A stretch of DNA of 34,356 nt from Bacteriovoracaceae bacterium (GCA_023146355.1 JAGLCH010000150.1:1-34356); one strand, 5' to 3'; counted from the first letter of the stretch, positions 14,692 to 23,267 are shown. The notes: generated by a model not told the origin, from the letters alone. Translations and numbers: made by a program.

Positions 14692-16376
14692 TGGAACATG
14701 ATCTGTTCTTTAGTCCATCAATAATTTTGGATAAAAGCTTAGAACAAGAACTATTGTCCTCTGAGCTTGGGCAGTTTTTATCTGAAAAAAACATTGCTCC
14801 TTTGGCCTACTCTAGTGAGAATCTTCATTCCTTAAAGTTTTCAGAAAATGAAATGAAGTTGTGGGTAGTAAGAGATGCTTCTAGCATAAATGCCAATGAT
14901 AATGACTGGATCTTTGAAGTTTCAGATAGTGAGAATTTTTCATCAAATCGAATTTTCAATTTTTCAAATCTCAAGGGGGATGCCCCTAAGAAACTTTTTC
15001 GCCTTCTTTCCCGTGAATACCTGCTGTTTCATGCTAATGCTGTTAAAGAAGCATCTTTCAATAATTGCGAAAAAATATTTTCAAAAACCACTGAGGTTTT
15101 GAGCTCTGTGATAGGTTCTATTTCTTCATATCCTTTAGATGAATCTATTAGTCATTATATTAATTATTTTATTGATTTTATGGCCGAGTATGACAAGTTT
15201 TTTGCTTCGAAAAATGAAGACGAATTTACCCAGTATCTAAATGAGTTTACTAAAAAACATGATGTCGTTTTCGACGTTCAATGGAGTTCAGGTGATGACC
15301 TTCTCTCTCTGCTTTACTTGGATCAAGCGGGATATATTGTAGTCCCTATTTTTGGTGATGAGCGAGGCGACTATCTGGCCTTTAAGGTAAATGGCGAAAC
15401 TACTTCTGATGAAGACACATTCTATCTATTTTGTCTTATTGATATCTTTCATCGTTTTATAGTTTCTCTTTCGGAGTATCGAGCGATCTATTCCAATAAT
15501 TCTTTATGGGAAGAAGTTTTCGGACTTATTCCTCTTCCCGTATCTCTGATATCTCCTGAAGGTGAGTTATTACTTCATAATAAAGAGTTCTTAAAACTTG
15601 GGATACTTCCTGGACAGTGTCTATCATTTAATGATGGTCAAGAATTTGAAAAAGAGCAAAATGTTTATAAAGTACACCGTGTAGACCTTGATCGAGAGGA
15701 TTCTCCCTTTCATCTTTTTTCTTTTTCCTCTGCTGAAGTTGTCCTCAAAAAAAGAGAGAAGGCCATTTCTTCTGAACAGCTTGGCATTATTTCTAGCTCG
15801 ATTGCTCATGAACTCAACAACCCTATCGGTGGTATTTTAGCAGCACTCTCTTTGGTTGAGTTAGAGGACTGGTGGGATGATGATAGTCTTCATACGATTA
15901 CTGAAATGAGAAAAAGTGCAGAGCGTTGTAAAAAGCTTGTTCAGGTATTTTTAGGCTTCTCTCGTACTGCTGGTCACAATCTCGCTTTTGGAAGCAATGA
16001 TTTTGAATCTGCTTTTGAGCAGGCATTAAGTCTTGTACGCTTTAGAATGATTGAATCTGATGTGATGCTTGAGGTCGAAAGAGTTGAAACTGGCCTAAAA
16101 TATAATAAAGAAGTTAATCCTGCAGTTGTATCGATGGTTTTTTATTTGATTTTAAGCGAAGTGATGACATCAATTTCTCACCGCAAGCTCGTTGCCGGAG
16201 AGTGCTCAAGTTCAATTAGTGGAAAGCTTTATCAGTATGATGATCGGGTAGAGCTTGAGTTCGATAAGAACCTCGATTTTGCCGACCGTATTAATAATTC
16301 TAAGCTTATTGGTCAATTAGTTGATATGGAAGGGCAAGGACTCTATGTCTCTACAAATAAACTAATTTTTCAATAA
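14691..16376 (+). CDS. PAS/HisKA histidine-kinase-like protein with decayed ATPase domain
   Basis: A soluble protein of 561 residues starting at GTG 14691. The N-terminal 260 residues are unrecognised and predicted mixed alpha/beta. A PAS-like segment follows (about 265-340: VFGLIPLPVSLISPEGELLLHN). The HisKA dimerisation helix (about 362-425) contains the phospho-acceptor His373 in SSIAHELNNPIGGI, a good H-box. The catalytic ATPase domain should follow, but residues 430-561 lack a convincing N-box (LILSEVMTSIS where N-L-x-x-N-A is expected). They also lack the D-x-G-x-G and G-T-G-L-G boxes, although QGLYVST may be a remnant. It may be a pseudokinase or a phosphotransfer protein needing another kinase. 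No response regulator gene adjoins it. Confidence 0.78.
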   Translation: MEHDLFFSPSIILDKSLEQELLSSELGQFLSEKNIAPLAYSSENLHSLKFSENEMKLWVVRDASSINANDNDWIFEVSDSENFSSNRIFNFSNLKGDAPKKLFRLLSREYLLFHANAVKEASFNNCEKIFSKTTEVLSSVIGSISSYPLDESISHYINYFIDFMAEYDKFFASKNEDEFTQYLNEFTKKHDVVFDVQWSSGDDLLSLLYLDQAGYIVVPIFGDERGDYLAFKVNGETTSDEDTFYLFCLIDIFHRFIVSLSEYRAIYSNNSLWEEVFGLIPLPVSLISPEGELLLHNKEFLKLGILPGQCLSFNDGQEFEKEQNVYKVHRVDLDREDSPFHLFSFSSAEVVLKKREKAISSEQLGIISSSIAHELNNPIGGILAALSLVELEDWWDDDSLHTITEMRKSAERCKKLVQVFLGFSRTAGHNLAFGSNDFESAFEQALSLVRFRMIESDVMLEVERVETGLKYNKEVNPAVVSMVFYLILSEVMTSISHRKLVAGECSSSISGKLYQYDDRVELEFDKNLDFADRINNSKLIGQLVDMEGQGLYVSTNKLIFQ

Positions 16377-17681
16377 ATGAGAGGGCACTTGAAGGCCATT
16401 TTAGATCAAGCTATTTATGGACGCAATCTTTTGGGATACCTTTTAAAGTGGTTGTTCTTTTCCACTATCATTGGTGTTCTTTCTGGCTCTGCATCTGCCA
16501 TCTTTTTAAAATCGCTTGAGTGGGCAACTAATTGGCGTGAAGCAAATGTATGGATTATATATTTGCTCCCTTTAGCAGGGTTGCTGATTGGTGTGATTTA
16601 CTATTACTTTGGAAAAGATGTAGTCGGTGGAAATAACCTTATCCTATCTGAAATACACAATCCCAAAAAAGTATTAAAGCTTCGCATGGTACCATTTATT
16701 TTCTTTGGTACTGTGGTTACCCATCTCTTCGGGGGCTCAGCTGGTCGAGAAGGAAGCGCCATCCAGATGGGCTCTTCAATTGCAGATCAGCTTTCTCATT
16801 TTTTCAAATTTTTAAGAGTTGATCGAAAAATTCTTCTTATTGCCGGTATGTCTGCTGGATTTGGCTCTGTCTTTGGAACTCCTCTTGCTGGCGCTGTATT
16901 TGGACTAGAGGTCTTTATTATTGGACGCCTAAGCTATGATGCTATCTTACCCGCACTTTTTGCTTCTGTAATTGCTGATCATGTGACTGAAGTATGGTGG
17001 GGAGTAGGCCACTCTATTTATGAAATATCTTCAATTCCAGATATGACATTGCTTAATGTTTTCTACGCCAGTATTGCAGGCATTTGTTTTGGTATTACGA
17101 GTAGAATCTTTTCGGAAGGGATTCAATGTTGGAAGGGATTTCTTCACAAAAAAATTGCATTTTCTCCCATTCATGCGGTCGTGGGTGGCGTTTTAATCGT
17201 TATTTTAACCGAGCTTATTGGAACCACCATGTATAACGGTTTGGGGCTCGATACTATTTCTGCATCATTTAATACAGTGTTACCAAGTTACGCTTTTGCT
17301 TTAAAGATTCTTTTTACTGTCATCACTCTTGGTGCTGGCCTAAAAGGGGGAGAGGTTACTTGTCTCTTTTTTATTGGTGCAACTTTAGGTAATGCTCTAT
17401 CTCTTTTTATCCCTCTTCCAATGGCATTACTTGCGGGGATGGGGTTTGTTGCTGTTTTTGCAGGGGCATCAAATACACCACTGGCCTGTACAATTATGGG
17501 GATTGAGCTCTTTGGTGCAGGGGTAGAGATCTTTGTTGGAATTGCCTGCGTTGTTGCCTATCTCTTCTCAGGGCATGGGGGGATTTATGCTGCTCAATTT
17601 GTGGGTACATCAAAGCACCGATCGTTTGAGCACCATCAGGGAAAATCACTTTCAGAAATAAAAAGCAGAGATAAGACCTAG
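16377..17681 (+). CDS. CLC-family anion antiporter, resembles fluoride-type (EriC-F)
   Basis: A membrane protein of 434 residues with about ten hydrophobic helices and the CLC architecture. The gating-glutamate motif is GREGS (residues 123-127, Glu125). The chloride-selectivity motif GSGIP is replaced by GGNNLI (84-89), followed by LSEIHNP, then HLFGGSAGREG and FGSVFGTPLAGAVFGLE. From memory of the family, the GNNL-type loop and GREG[T/S] mark the CLC-F branch of fluoride/proton antiporters rather than chloride transporters. That point is recalled knowledge and was not aligned here. The ATG directly abuts the upstream stop codon, so there is no room for a fluoride riboswitch. It converges on the exonuclease gene with only 8 bases between them. 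Confidence 0.85.
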   Translation: MRGHLKAILDQAIYGRNLLGYLLKWLFFSTIIGVLSGSASAIFLKSLEWATNWREANVWIIYLLPLAGLLIGVIYYYFGKDVVGGNNLILSEIHNPKKVLKLRMVPFIFFGTVVTHLFGGSAGREGSAIQMGSSIADQLSHFFKFLRVDRKILLIAGMSAGFGSVFGTPLAGAVFGLEVFIIGRLSYDAILPALFASVIADHVTEVWWGVGHSIYEISSIPDMTLLNVFYASIAGICFGITSRIFSEGIQCWKGFLHKKIAFSPIHAVVGGVLIVILTELIGTTMYNGLGLDTISASFNTVLPSYAFALKILFTVITLGAGLKGGEVTCLFFIGATLGNALSLFIPLPMALLAGMGFVAVFAGASNTPLACTIMGIELFGAGVEIFVGIACVVAYLFSGHGGIYAAQFVGTSKHRSFEHHQGKSLSEIKSRDKT

Positions 17682-17689
17682 CTCATTTC

Positions 17690-19039
17690 CTAGATGTACT
17701 CTTTTGGATAGTTGTAGTCATTTGGTGTCTTTGATAGGAAGCCCTCTAGTTCTTTTAGAAACTGCTCCTGACCACTGTGAGGAAGTGCCTTGTTGAATTG
17801 AAAAATTCCAAATTTTCTAAAGCGTGATTGAAGTAGGTAGTGGTTGAGAAACTGTTTAAGCTCCTGACTGAATGTGCCCTGTTTAAATTTCCCTTCATTC
17901 ATCTTATGAATTCTAGACTTTAAAAACTGAAGTAGTTTCTTCTTGTGTCCCGGATAGCGAAAAATGAGTCTAGATTTTTGATTAAGTGCCATTTGGGGAT
18001 AAATTACATATTGGTCGGGAACAAGGTGATTAAAAACCATAAAATCCCCCAATCCTTTTTCATCGATTCTGATTGAGCTTGGATTATCCATAGGGAAGTG
18101 AAGGCGCCATAGGAACTCCATGGTGGAGGTACGCTCCTCGCTTGAAAGCTTACAAAAAATGGAATTGTAATTGATCAAGCACTCAACAAAAGGACCAAAA
18201 AGCCTGATAGTTGCTGTTTTCCAGTTTAGTCCTTCGAGTTTTCCCTTGATCCACTCTCTCTCTTCCTGTTTTGTACCATTGTCATTCTGGCAGACAAGGG
18301 CAAAGAGGATTACTCCATTCTCTCCCTTTAATGATATTAGGTAAGGAATACTGAGCTCGTCGAGTTTCTTTTCAATATCTGTAAGAATTCTCTTACCCGT
18401 GTAATGAGGAGCTTTCTTGAAATTTGCACGGTCGAGTTCAAATCTATTTCTTGGGTAGTAAAGCTGATTGATCTTTGTAATGTTTTTATTAATAAAGATA
18501 GTTAAGTAGTTCAGGAGCAGGGTCGCTGTGGCCTCTGCATCATCCATTGCCCGGTGAGCTTTTGTATGTTCAATTCCAAAGATTCGACTCATGTAGTTTA
18601 AGTTTGAGTTCATTAAATTTGGTATCAAATATTTTGTCATCAGATTGGTACAGATATTTTTATTCGTCATCTCAGGCCGGTCAAGACGCCTTAAAACAGA
18701 ATCAAAAAATGGGATATCAAAAGAGGTATTATGTGCCACGAGGACTGAATCGCCCATAAACTCTAAGATCTCTTCGATCTTTTCATCAATGATTGGTTTT
18801 CCCTTAACATCATTTTGAGATATTGAAGTTAGCTTTTGAATAAACTCTGGGATTTTAATTTCGGGATCAATAAGAAAGTTTTTCTTATCTGTGATTTTGA
18901 GCTTTTCAATTCTGACCATCCCAATTTCAATTATTTTGTCTTTATTTTGATTGCCACCAGTGGTCTCTAGGTCAAAAACACAAAAAGTAATATCTTTGAG
19001 GAGTTCTTTTGCACATTCAATATCTTTAGCTTTTGCCAT
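17690..19039 (-). CDS. DEDDh (DnaQ-type) exonuclease with unknown C-terminal half
   Basis: A 449-residue protein. Residues about 15-180 form a complete DnaQ-like 3'-5' exonuclease domain. ExoI is FDLETTGG (Asp and Glu), ExoII is VAHNTSFDIPFF, and ExoIII is HRAMDDAEAT with the His and Asp of DEDDh enzymes. It lacks the polymerase-binding features of a replicative epsilon subunit that I could identify, so a proofreading role is uncertain. The C-terminal 270 residues contain no GIY-YIG, helicase or helix-hairpin-helix motif that I can see; the last 100 residues are rich in Lys, Phe and Leu (HKKKLLQFLKSRIHKMNEGK). AAGGAT lies seven bases before the start. A two-stem palindromic region lies just upstream. 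Confidence 0.87.
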   Translation of the reverse strand: MAKAKDIECAKELLKDITFCVFDLETTGGNQNKDKIIEIGMVRIEKLKITDKKNFLIDPEIKIPEFIQKLTSISQNDVKGKPIIDEKIEEILEFMGDSVLVAHNTSFDIPFFDSVLRRLDRPEMTNKNICTNLMTKYLIPNLMNSNLNYMSRIFGIEHTKAHRAMDDAEATATLLLNYLTIFINKNITKINQLYYPRNRFELDRANFKKAPHYTGKRILTDIEKKLDELSIPYLISLKGENGVILFALVCQNDNGTKQEEREWIKGKLEGLNWKTATIRLFGPFVECLINYNSIFCKLSSEERTSTMEFLWRLHFPMDNPSSIRIDEKGLGDFMVFNHLVPDQYVIYPQMALNQKSRLIFRYPGHKKKLLQFLKSRIHKMNEGKFKQGTFSQELKQFLNHYLLQSRFRKFGIFQFNKALPHSGQEQFLKELEGFLSKTPNDYNYPKEYI

Positions 19040-19053
19040 GCTTGTATCCTTCG

Positions 19054-19092
19054 AACATTCGCTCGAATATGTTGGCGTGGTTGCACACCAAC
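19054..19092 (-). other. Double hairpin between cdd and the exonuclease gene
   Basis: GTTGGCGTG (19071-19079, plus strand) pairs with CACACCAAC (19084-19092) around GTTG; on the minus-strand RNA the one mismatch becomes a G-U pair. ATTCG/CGAAT (19057-19068) forms a second small stem next to it. No T-run follows, so it may be a processing or regulatory structure in a shared transcript rather than a terminator. Confidence 0.5.
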
Positions 19093-19101
19093 AAGTTACT
19101 T

Positions 19102-19509
19102 CTATCTATTTTCTAAGTGCTCGGGAGTAAAAGCTAAGGGGAAAATTTCATCGAAACTATAGATTTGCTCATTTCCATCTTTGTCGCCAACGATCAACTC
19201 AAGATTAGGTCCAGCGAATTCACTCATTATTTGTCTGCATAGTCCACAAGGTGGCCAACCAGCATTGGAGTAGACATAGATTTTTTCAATATCCTTGTGC
19301 CCCTCAGATACTGCTTTCCATATTGTTACTCTTTCGGCGCAAACAGTTCCACCAAAACTAGAATTTTCAATATTACAGCCATTGTAGTAGTGACCGCCTT
19401 TTGTAACTAGGGAAGATCCAATCTTTGCTTTAGAATAAGGGGAATGGGACAGACTGGCACCTGCAATCGCAAGTTCTCTCAACTTCTGCCTTATTTCTTT
19501 ATCTCCCAT
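19102..19509 (-). CDS. cdd: Cytidine deaminase
   Basis: The product is 135 residues from ATG 19509, which has GTGAGG at good spacing; an in-frame ATG at 19536 lacks a site. It is the short tetrameric type. The zinc site is intact: Cys57 and the catalytic Glu59 in TVCAER, and Cys88/Cys91 in PPCGLCRQ. The substrate-binding NIENSSFG (residues 47-54) is typical. It converts cytidine and deoxycytidine to uridine and deoxyuridine in salvage. It lies 44 bases downstream of the purine nucleoside phosphorylase gene on the same strand, so the two probably form one unit. A NupC-type nucleoside transporter lies 2.5 kb away on the other strand. Confidence 0.95.
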   Translation of the reverse strand: MGDKEIRQKLRELAIAGASLSHSPYSKAKIGSSLVTKGGHYYNGCNIENSSFGGTVCAERVTIWKAVSEGHKDIEKIYVYSNAGWPPCGLCRQIMSEFAGPNLELIVGDKDGNEQIYSFDEIFPLAFTPEHLENR

Positions 19510-19553
19510 ATTAACCTCACTTTGATTTAAATACATTTATTATAACTACTAAC

Positions 19554-20366
19554 TTATATTCTTTCGATTGTTTTACATAGTAGATTGCCAAGAATTTCTA
19601 CAATTTTCAATGCTCGATGCTTGTTTTCTTCAGAACTTTCACACTCTGTACTTATTCCAGCGGCCATATTCGTAACTATTGTGATCCCCAAAACCTTTAG
19701 ACCAAGGTGATTGGCGGCAATTGACTCGGGAACGGTGCTCATTCCTACTACGTCTCCCCCCATTGTGCGGATCATTCTTACCTCGGCAGGAGTCTCGTAT
19801 GTTGGCCCTAAGACCCCTACAAAAATACCTTGCTGAAGTTTAATATCCATCTCATCGGCAACTTCTTTCGCCTTCATGGAAAGCTCAATATTGTAGGCCT
19901 CCAACATATTGGGAAACTTTGGTCCAAGCTCACGAGCTGGCCCACCCACTAGGGGATTAGTCCCCATCAAATTTATGTGATCTTCAATTAACATCAGGTC
20001 CCCCGGCTTGAAACCTAAGTTTACACCGCCTGAGGCACTAGTTAATATCATTGAATCAATCCCAAGAGTCGCAAGAGCGCGGATGGGAAAGACAACTTCA
20101 TCCATTGGTATTCCATCATAGCAGTGGTGGCGGCCATGGAGAACAGCAATTCGTTTATTCCCAAGTTTTCCAAGGATCAGTCTGCCTGGAACTCCCTCAA
20201 CGTCGGTATTTGGAAAATATGGGATCTCTGAATAAGGAATGATTTGTTTGTCTTCTATTCTATCAATAAAACTACCAAGACCTGATCCCAGCAGTATTCC
20301 TACTGTGGGAGGGGTATCACAGACTTGAGCAATTTTTTGCGCTGCTAATTTTAGTTTCTCAAACAT
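19554..20366 (-). CDS. punA: Purine nucleoside phosphorylase (trimeric type)
   Basis: The product is 270 residues, the usual length for the trimeric PNP family. It splits inosine, guanosine and their deoxy forms with phosphate into base and sugar phosphate. Motifs in order: phosphate loop ILLGSGLGSF, LHGRHHCYDG with the phosphate-contacting histidine, ITSASGGVN, DHINLMGTNPLVG, the base-site block GPTYETPAEVRM, VGMSTVPESIAANH, and TNMAAG with the purine-binding asparagine. All key residues I can place are intact. The start ATG is preceded by AGGAT at somewhat long spacing. It is first in a minus-strand unit with cdd and perhaps the exonuclease gene. It is divergent from a small exported protein. 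Confidence 0.95.
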   Translation of the reverse strand: MFEKLKLAAQKIAQVCDTPPTVGILLGSGLGSFIDRIEDKQIIPYSEIPYFPNTDVEGVPGRLILGKLGNKRIAVLHGRHHCYDGIPMDEVVFPIRALATLGIDSMILTSASGGVNLGFKPGDLMLIEDHINLMGTNPLVGGPARELGPKFPNMLEAYNIELSMKAKEVADEMDIKLQQGIFVGVLGPTYETPAEVRMIRTMGGDVVGMSTVPESIAANHLGLKVLGITIVTNMAAGISTECESSEENKHRALKIVEILGNLLCKTIERI

Positions 20367-20403
20367 AAGAGCATATCATCCTGATATTATTTTCTTACAA
20401 TTC

Positions 20404-20432
20404 TTGACTCATTACTGAAAAAGAATTGTAAT
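20404..20432 (+). promoter_or_regulatory. Candidate sigma-70 promoter for the small exported protein
   Basis: TTGACT (20404-20409), a 17-base spacer and TGTAAT (20427-20432; TAATAA overlaps at 20429) lie about 70 bases before the start at 20502. It sits in the divergent gap with punA, whose own promoter I could not place with confidence (a TAATAT lies on the minus strand near 20381). Confidence 0.45.
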
Positions 20433-20501
20433 AAGTATGACATACAATGATAGTACCCTAAAATCACGTACCGCTAAAGGCTTAAAACAGTAGGGAAAAA
20501 A

Positions 20502-20918
20502 ATGATTACCAAGAAAATCAAGTGCATTTTATTTAGCTTCGCAACTCTTTTCAGCTTATCGCTCACTTCTGTTCAGGCAGAAGAGGGGTATGAGATTATT
20601 GATGAATCAATCCAGGATCTCAATGTTGTTATGGGGACAGGGCTTGGTGGTGCTGTTCTTGGACTTTCAACCCTCTCTTTTGTAGAAAGGCCTTCTGAGC
20701 ACCTTAAGAATGTTGTGCTTGGAGCATCTCTTGGAATTATTATTGGTGTTGCCATTGTTGCATTTGGACAAGCAAATAAGAGTAAAGAGCGCTATTTTGA
20801 TAACGCATCAAATTCAAATTTTAAAACGGGTGATCGCTATGCTTGGCACCAATTGAGCCACTCAAGCTATAATAAGTCTAAAGATTACTCTTTTATTGCT
20901 CATTCATTTACTTTTTAA
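20502..20918 (+). CDS. Small exported/membrane protein, unknown
   Basis: A 138-residue protein with a clear signal peptide (about 1-26: Lys-rich start, hydrophobic core FSFATLFSLSLTS, cleavage near VQAE). Two glycine-rich hydrophobic segments follow, about residues 42-61 (VVMGTGLGGAVLGLSTLSF) and 70-88 (VVLGASLGIIIGVAIVAFG). They could form a helical hairpin in a membrane. The C-terminal 45 residues are polar and rich in Ser, Asn and Tyr. AGGGAAA precedes ATG 20502. The next gene starts 10 bases after its stop, so both are probably co-transcribed. I recognise no family; a glycine-zipper-like membrane protein is a fair description. Confidence 0.7.
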   Translation: MITKKIKCILFSFATLFSLSLTSVQAEEGYEIIDESIQDLNVVMGTGLGGAVLGLSTLSFVERPSEHLKNVVLGASLGIIIGVAIVAFGQANKSKERYFDNASNSNFKTGDRYAWHQLSHSSYNKSKDYSFIAHSFTF

Positions 20919-20927
20919 GGGGCATTA

Positions 20928-21896
20928 GTGAAAGTTTGCTTCGTCCACTCTAGACCGATTCCTCCATCAACCTATGGAGGAACTGAACGCATTTTATATT
21001 GGTTAATTAAAGAGCTTACTCTTTTAGGTGTTGAGTGTTTTCTCATTGGTCACAAGGACTCAGACTTATCGATGGTGGGTGGCACTTTAATCGTTCAGAC
21101 CGATGCTGACTGGAGGAAACACATTCCCACAAATATTGATTTGCTCCATCTATTTCTTACTCCTGATTCTTCAATTACGGACCAATATGCAACGGTAGTC
21201 ACCATTCATGGTAACGGAAGGCCAGATGAGGTCTTTAGCCAAAATACACTTTTCCTCTCTGAAAAACATGCTGCTAACCATGGATCTACTGCTTTTGTAT
21301 ACAATGGAATAGATTTTGAAGACTATCCTTACGCTCCAAAAAAGATTCGCGATTGGAGCAATTTTATGTTTCTGGCAAAGGCATCTTGGAAGGTAAAGAA
21401 TTTAAGCCACTGTATCAAGGCCTGTCGCTCCAACAGGAAACACCTTCATGTCGCAGGGGGGGTAAGTTACTTTCCAAGCAGGTTTGTTCATAATTATGGA
21501 ATGATCGGGCAAGAAAAGAAGCTCGAGCTCTTGCGATCAATTGATGGGTTGCTTTTTCCTGTACGATGGCATGAGCCATTTGGTGTTGCAGTCATTGAAG
21601 CGATGAGTCAGGGGGTGCCTGTAGTTGGTTCTCCATATGGAAGCCTTCCGGAGCTGATCAGTGAAGGGAGTGGGTTGATCTGCGAAAATTTAAGTCAATT
21701 CAAAGAAGCTATCAAAAATAATCATAAGTTTGATCCTGACTTCATAAGAGACTATGCTGAAACGAATTTCTCTTCTGTGGTCATGGCAAAAAACTACCTT
21801 GAATACTACAAAAAGGCACTGAGGGGTGAGAAAATCAATCAATCTCAGCCTGTTACAAAGTCTAAGAATTCAGCAGAAAAATTGTTAGTTTTCTAA
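20928..21896 (+). CDS. Family 4 glycosyltransferase
   Basis: A 322-residue GT-B fold enzyme starting at GTG 20928, with AAGGGGC just before it. The N-terminal domain begins VCFVHSRPIPPSTYGGTERI, which is the usual nucleotide-sugar enzyme glycine loop (G-G-x-E). Residues about 90-110 hold VTIHGNGRPDEVF. The C-terminal Rossmann half starts near FMFLAKASWKVKN and carries the GT4 donor-site motif HEPFGVAVIEAMSQGVPVV, with the two glutamates spaced as E-x7-E, then GSPYGSLPELI. It should transfer a sugar to an envelope glycan or small acceptor; the sequence does not reveal which. No other glycan genes are near it, so it is not part of a visible polysaccharide cluster. Confidence 0.88.
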   Translation: MKVCFVHSRPIPPSTYGGTERILYWLIKELTLLGVECFLIGHKDSDLSMVGGTLIVQTDADWRKHIPTNIDLLHLFLTPDSSITDQYATVVTIHGNGRPDEVFSQNTLFLSEKHAANHGSTAFVYNGIDFEDYPYAPKKIRDWSNFMFLAKASWKVKNLSHCIKACRSNRKHLHVAGGVSYFPSRFVHNYGMIGQEKKLELLRSIDGLLFPVRWHEPFGVAVIEAMSQGVPVVGSPYGSLPELISEGSGLICENLSQFKEAIKNNHKFDPDFIRDYAETNFSSVVMAKNYLEYYKKALRGEKINQSQPVTKSKNSAEKLLVF

Positions 21897-21916
21897 ATGA
21901 CATTCCATCTAAACGA

Positions 21917-21946
21917 TTGCTATTATTCATCACTTATTTGTATTAA
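21917..21946 (+). promoter_or_regulatory. Candidate promoter for the nucleoside transporter
   Basis: TTGCTA (21917-21922), an 18-base spacer and TATTAA (21941-21946) lie about 40 bases before the start codon at 21987, in a very AT-rich gap after the glycosyltransferase gene. Confidence 0.4.
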
Positions 21947-21986
21947 AATTTCACAATAATATTTTAAATAAATGGAGGACATTTTT

Positions 21987-23240
21987 ATGGAAGATCTGGG
22001 CTTACGTTTGACGTCACTCGTCGGACTTTTTGCAATGGTAGGTTTCGCATTTTTGCTATCTAACAATAAGAAAAAAATTAATTGGCGAACAGTAGTAACA
22101 GGTATTGCACTACAAATTATTTTCGGTCTAATTATTATGAAAACTGCACCTGGTAAGGCAGTATTCGACGGCGCTCGTGTTCTTTTCGCAGGAATTCTTT
22201 CTTACACAAATGAAGGTAGTAGCTTTGTATTTGGAAGCCTTGCTGATGGATCAAAGTCTGGTTTTGTTTTTGCTACAATGACTCTTCCTACCATCATCTT
22301 TATGTCAGCTCTTATGAGCGTTCTTTATCACATTGGCGTTATGCAATGGATTATTAAAGGTGTTGCATGGGCAATGATGAAGACTATGAGAACCTCAGGC
22401 GCAGAGTCGCTTTCATGTGCTGCGAACATCTTTGTTGGTCAGACAGAAGCTCCTCTTGTTGTTAAACCCTATATTAGTAAGATGACAATGTCTGAGCTTA
22501 TGGCAACAATGACAGGTGGTATGGCAACAGTTGCTGGTGGTGTACTTGCTGCTTATGTTGGATTTGGAGTTGACGCTGGTCACCTTCTTTCTGCATCGGT
22601 AATGGCCGCTCCTGCTGCTCTTGTTCTTGCAAAACTAATGGTTCCTGAAACGGAAGAATCAACAACAGCTGGTAGTGTCAAAATGGAGTTTGAAAAAACT
22701 TCATCTAACATTGTTGAAGCTGCTGCTGGTGGTGCCGCTGAAGGTCTTCAACTAGCGCTTAACGTGGCCGGTATGCTTATAGGATTCATTGCTCTAATCG
22801 CAATGCTCAATGGTCTAATTGGCTTCATCGGTGGACTATTTGGTCTTGATGCTCTTTCACTCGAATTAATGTTTGGTTATCTTTTTGCTCCTGTTGCATT
22901 TATCATTGGTGTCCCTTGGGCCGACTGTACAATGTTTGGTGAGCTCATTGGTAAGAAAGTTGTTATCAACGAATTTGTTGCATACCTCGATCTTAAAACT
23001 ATGATGTCTGGAGAGAAGCTCGGAGCTGGTGGTCATCAACTTTCAGAACGTGCAACAGTTATGGCAACATATGCACTTTGTGGTTTTGCAAACTTTTCAT
23101 CTATTGCAATCCAGCTTGGTGGTATCGGTGGTATCGCTCCTGAGCGTCGTGGGGACCTTGCAAAGCTTGGTTTTAAGGCACTCATTGGTGGAACGATGGC
23201 AGGACTTATGACTGCATCAGTTGCAGGTATGTTTATCTAA
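21987..23240 (+). CDS. nupC: NupC-type concentrative nucleoside transporter
   Basis: The product is 417 residues from ATG 21987, which has GGAGG nine bases upstream; the ATG at 21972 overlaps that site and is rejected. It is a polytopic member of the CNT family, which imports nucleosides with protons or sodium. Recognisable pieces are the N-terminal helix LTSLVGLFAMVGFAFLLS, NWRTVVTGIALQIIFGLII, the loop FVGQTEAPLVVKPYI, MTGGMATVAGGVLAAYV, GAAEGLQLALNVAGMLIGF, and near the end SERATVMATYALCGFANFSSI split by the family's usual LGGIGGIAPERR. Together with punA and cdd it gives a route from imported nucleosides to bases and uridine. A hairpin lies between it and rng. Confidence 0.92.
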   Translation: MEDLGLRLTSLVGLFAMVGFAFLLSNNKKKINWRTVVTGIALQIIFGLIIMKTAPGKAVFDGARVLFAGILSYTNEGSSFVFGSLADGSKSGFVFATMTLPTIIFMSALMSVLYHIGVMQWIIKGVAWAMMKTMRTSGAESLSCAANIFVGQTEAPLVVKPYISKMTMSELMATMTGGMATVAGGVLAAYVGFGVDAGHLLSASVMAAPAALVLAKLMVPETEESTTAGSVKMEFEKTSSNIVEAAAGGAAEGLQLALNVAGMLIGFIALIAMLNGLIGFIGGLFGLDALSLELMFGYLFAPVAFIIGVPWADCTMFGELIGKKVVINEFVAYLDLKTMMSGEKLGAGGHQLSERATVMATYALCGFANFSSIAIQLGGIGGIAPERRGDLAKLGFKALIGGTMAGLMTASVAGMFI

Positions 23241-23267
23241 TAAGAGCTTTTTAAAATAAATACTTTA

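Noticed and set aside
18547..18759. Plus-strand frame opposite the exonuclease gene
   Set aside because: It lies inside the well-supported DEDDh domain coding region and shows no start signal.
21972..21986. ATG 21972 as start of nupC
   Set aside because: It overlaps the GGAGG that serves ATG 21987.
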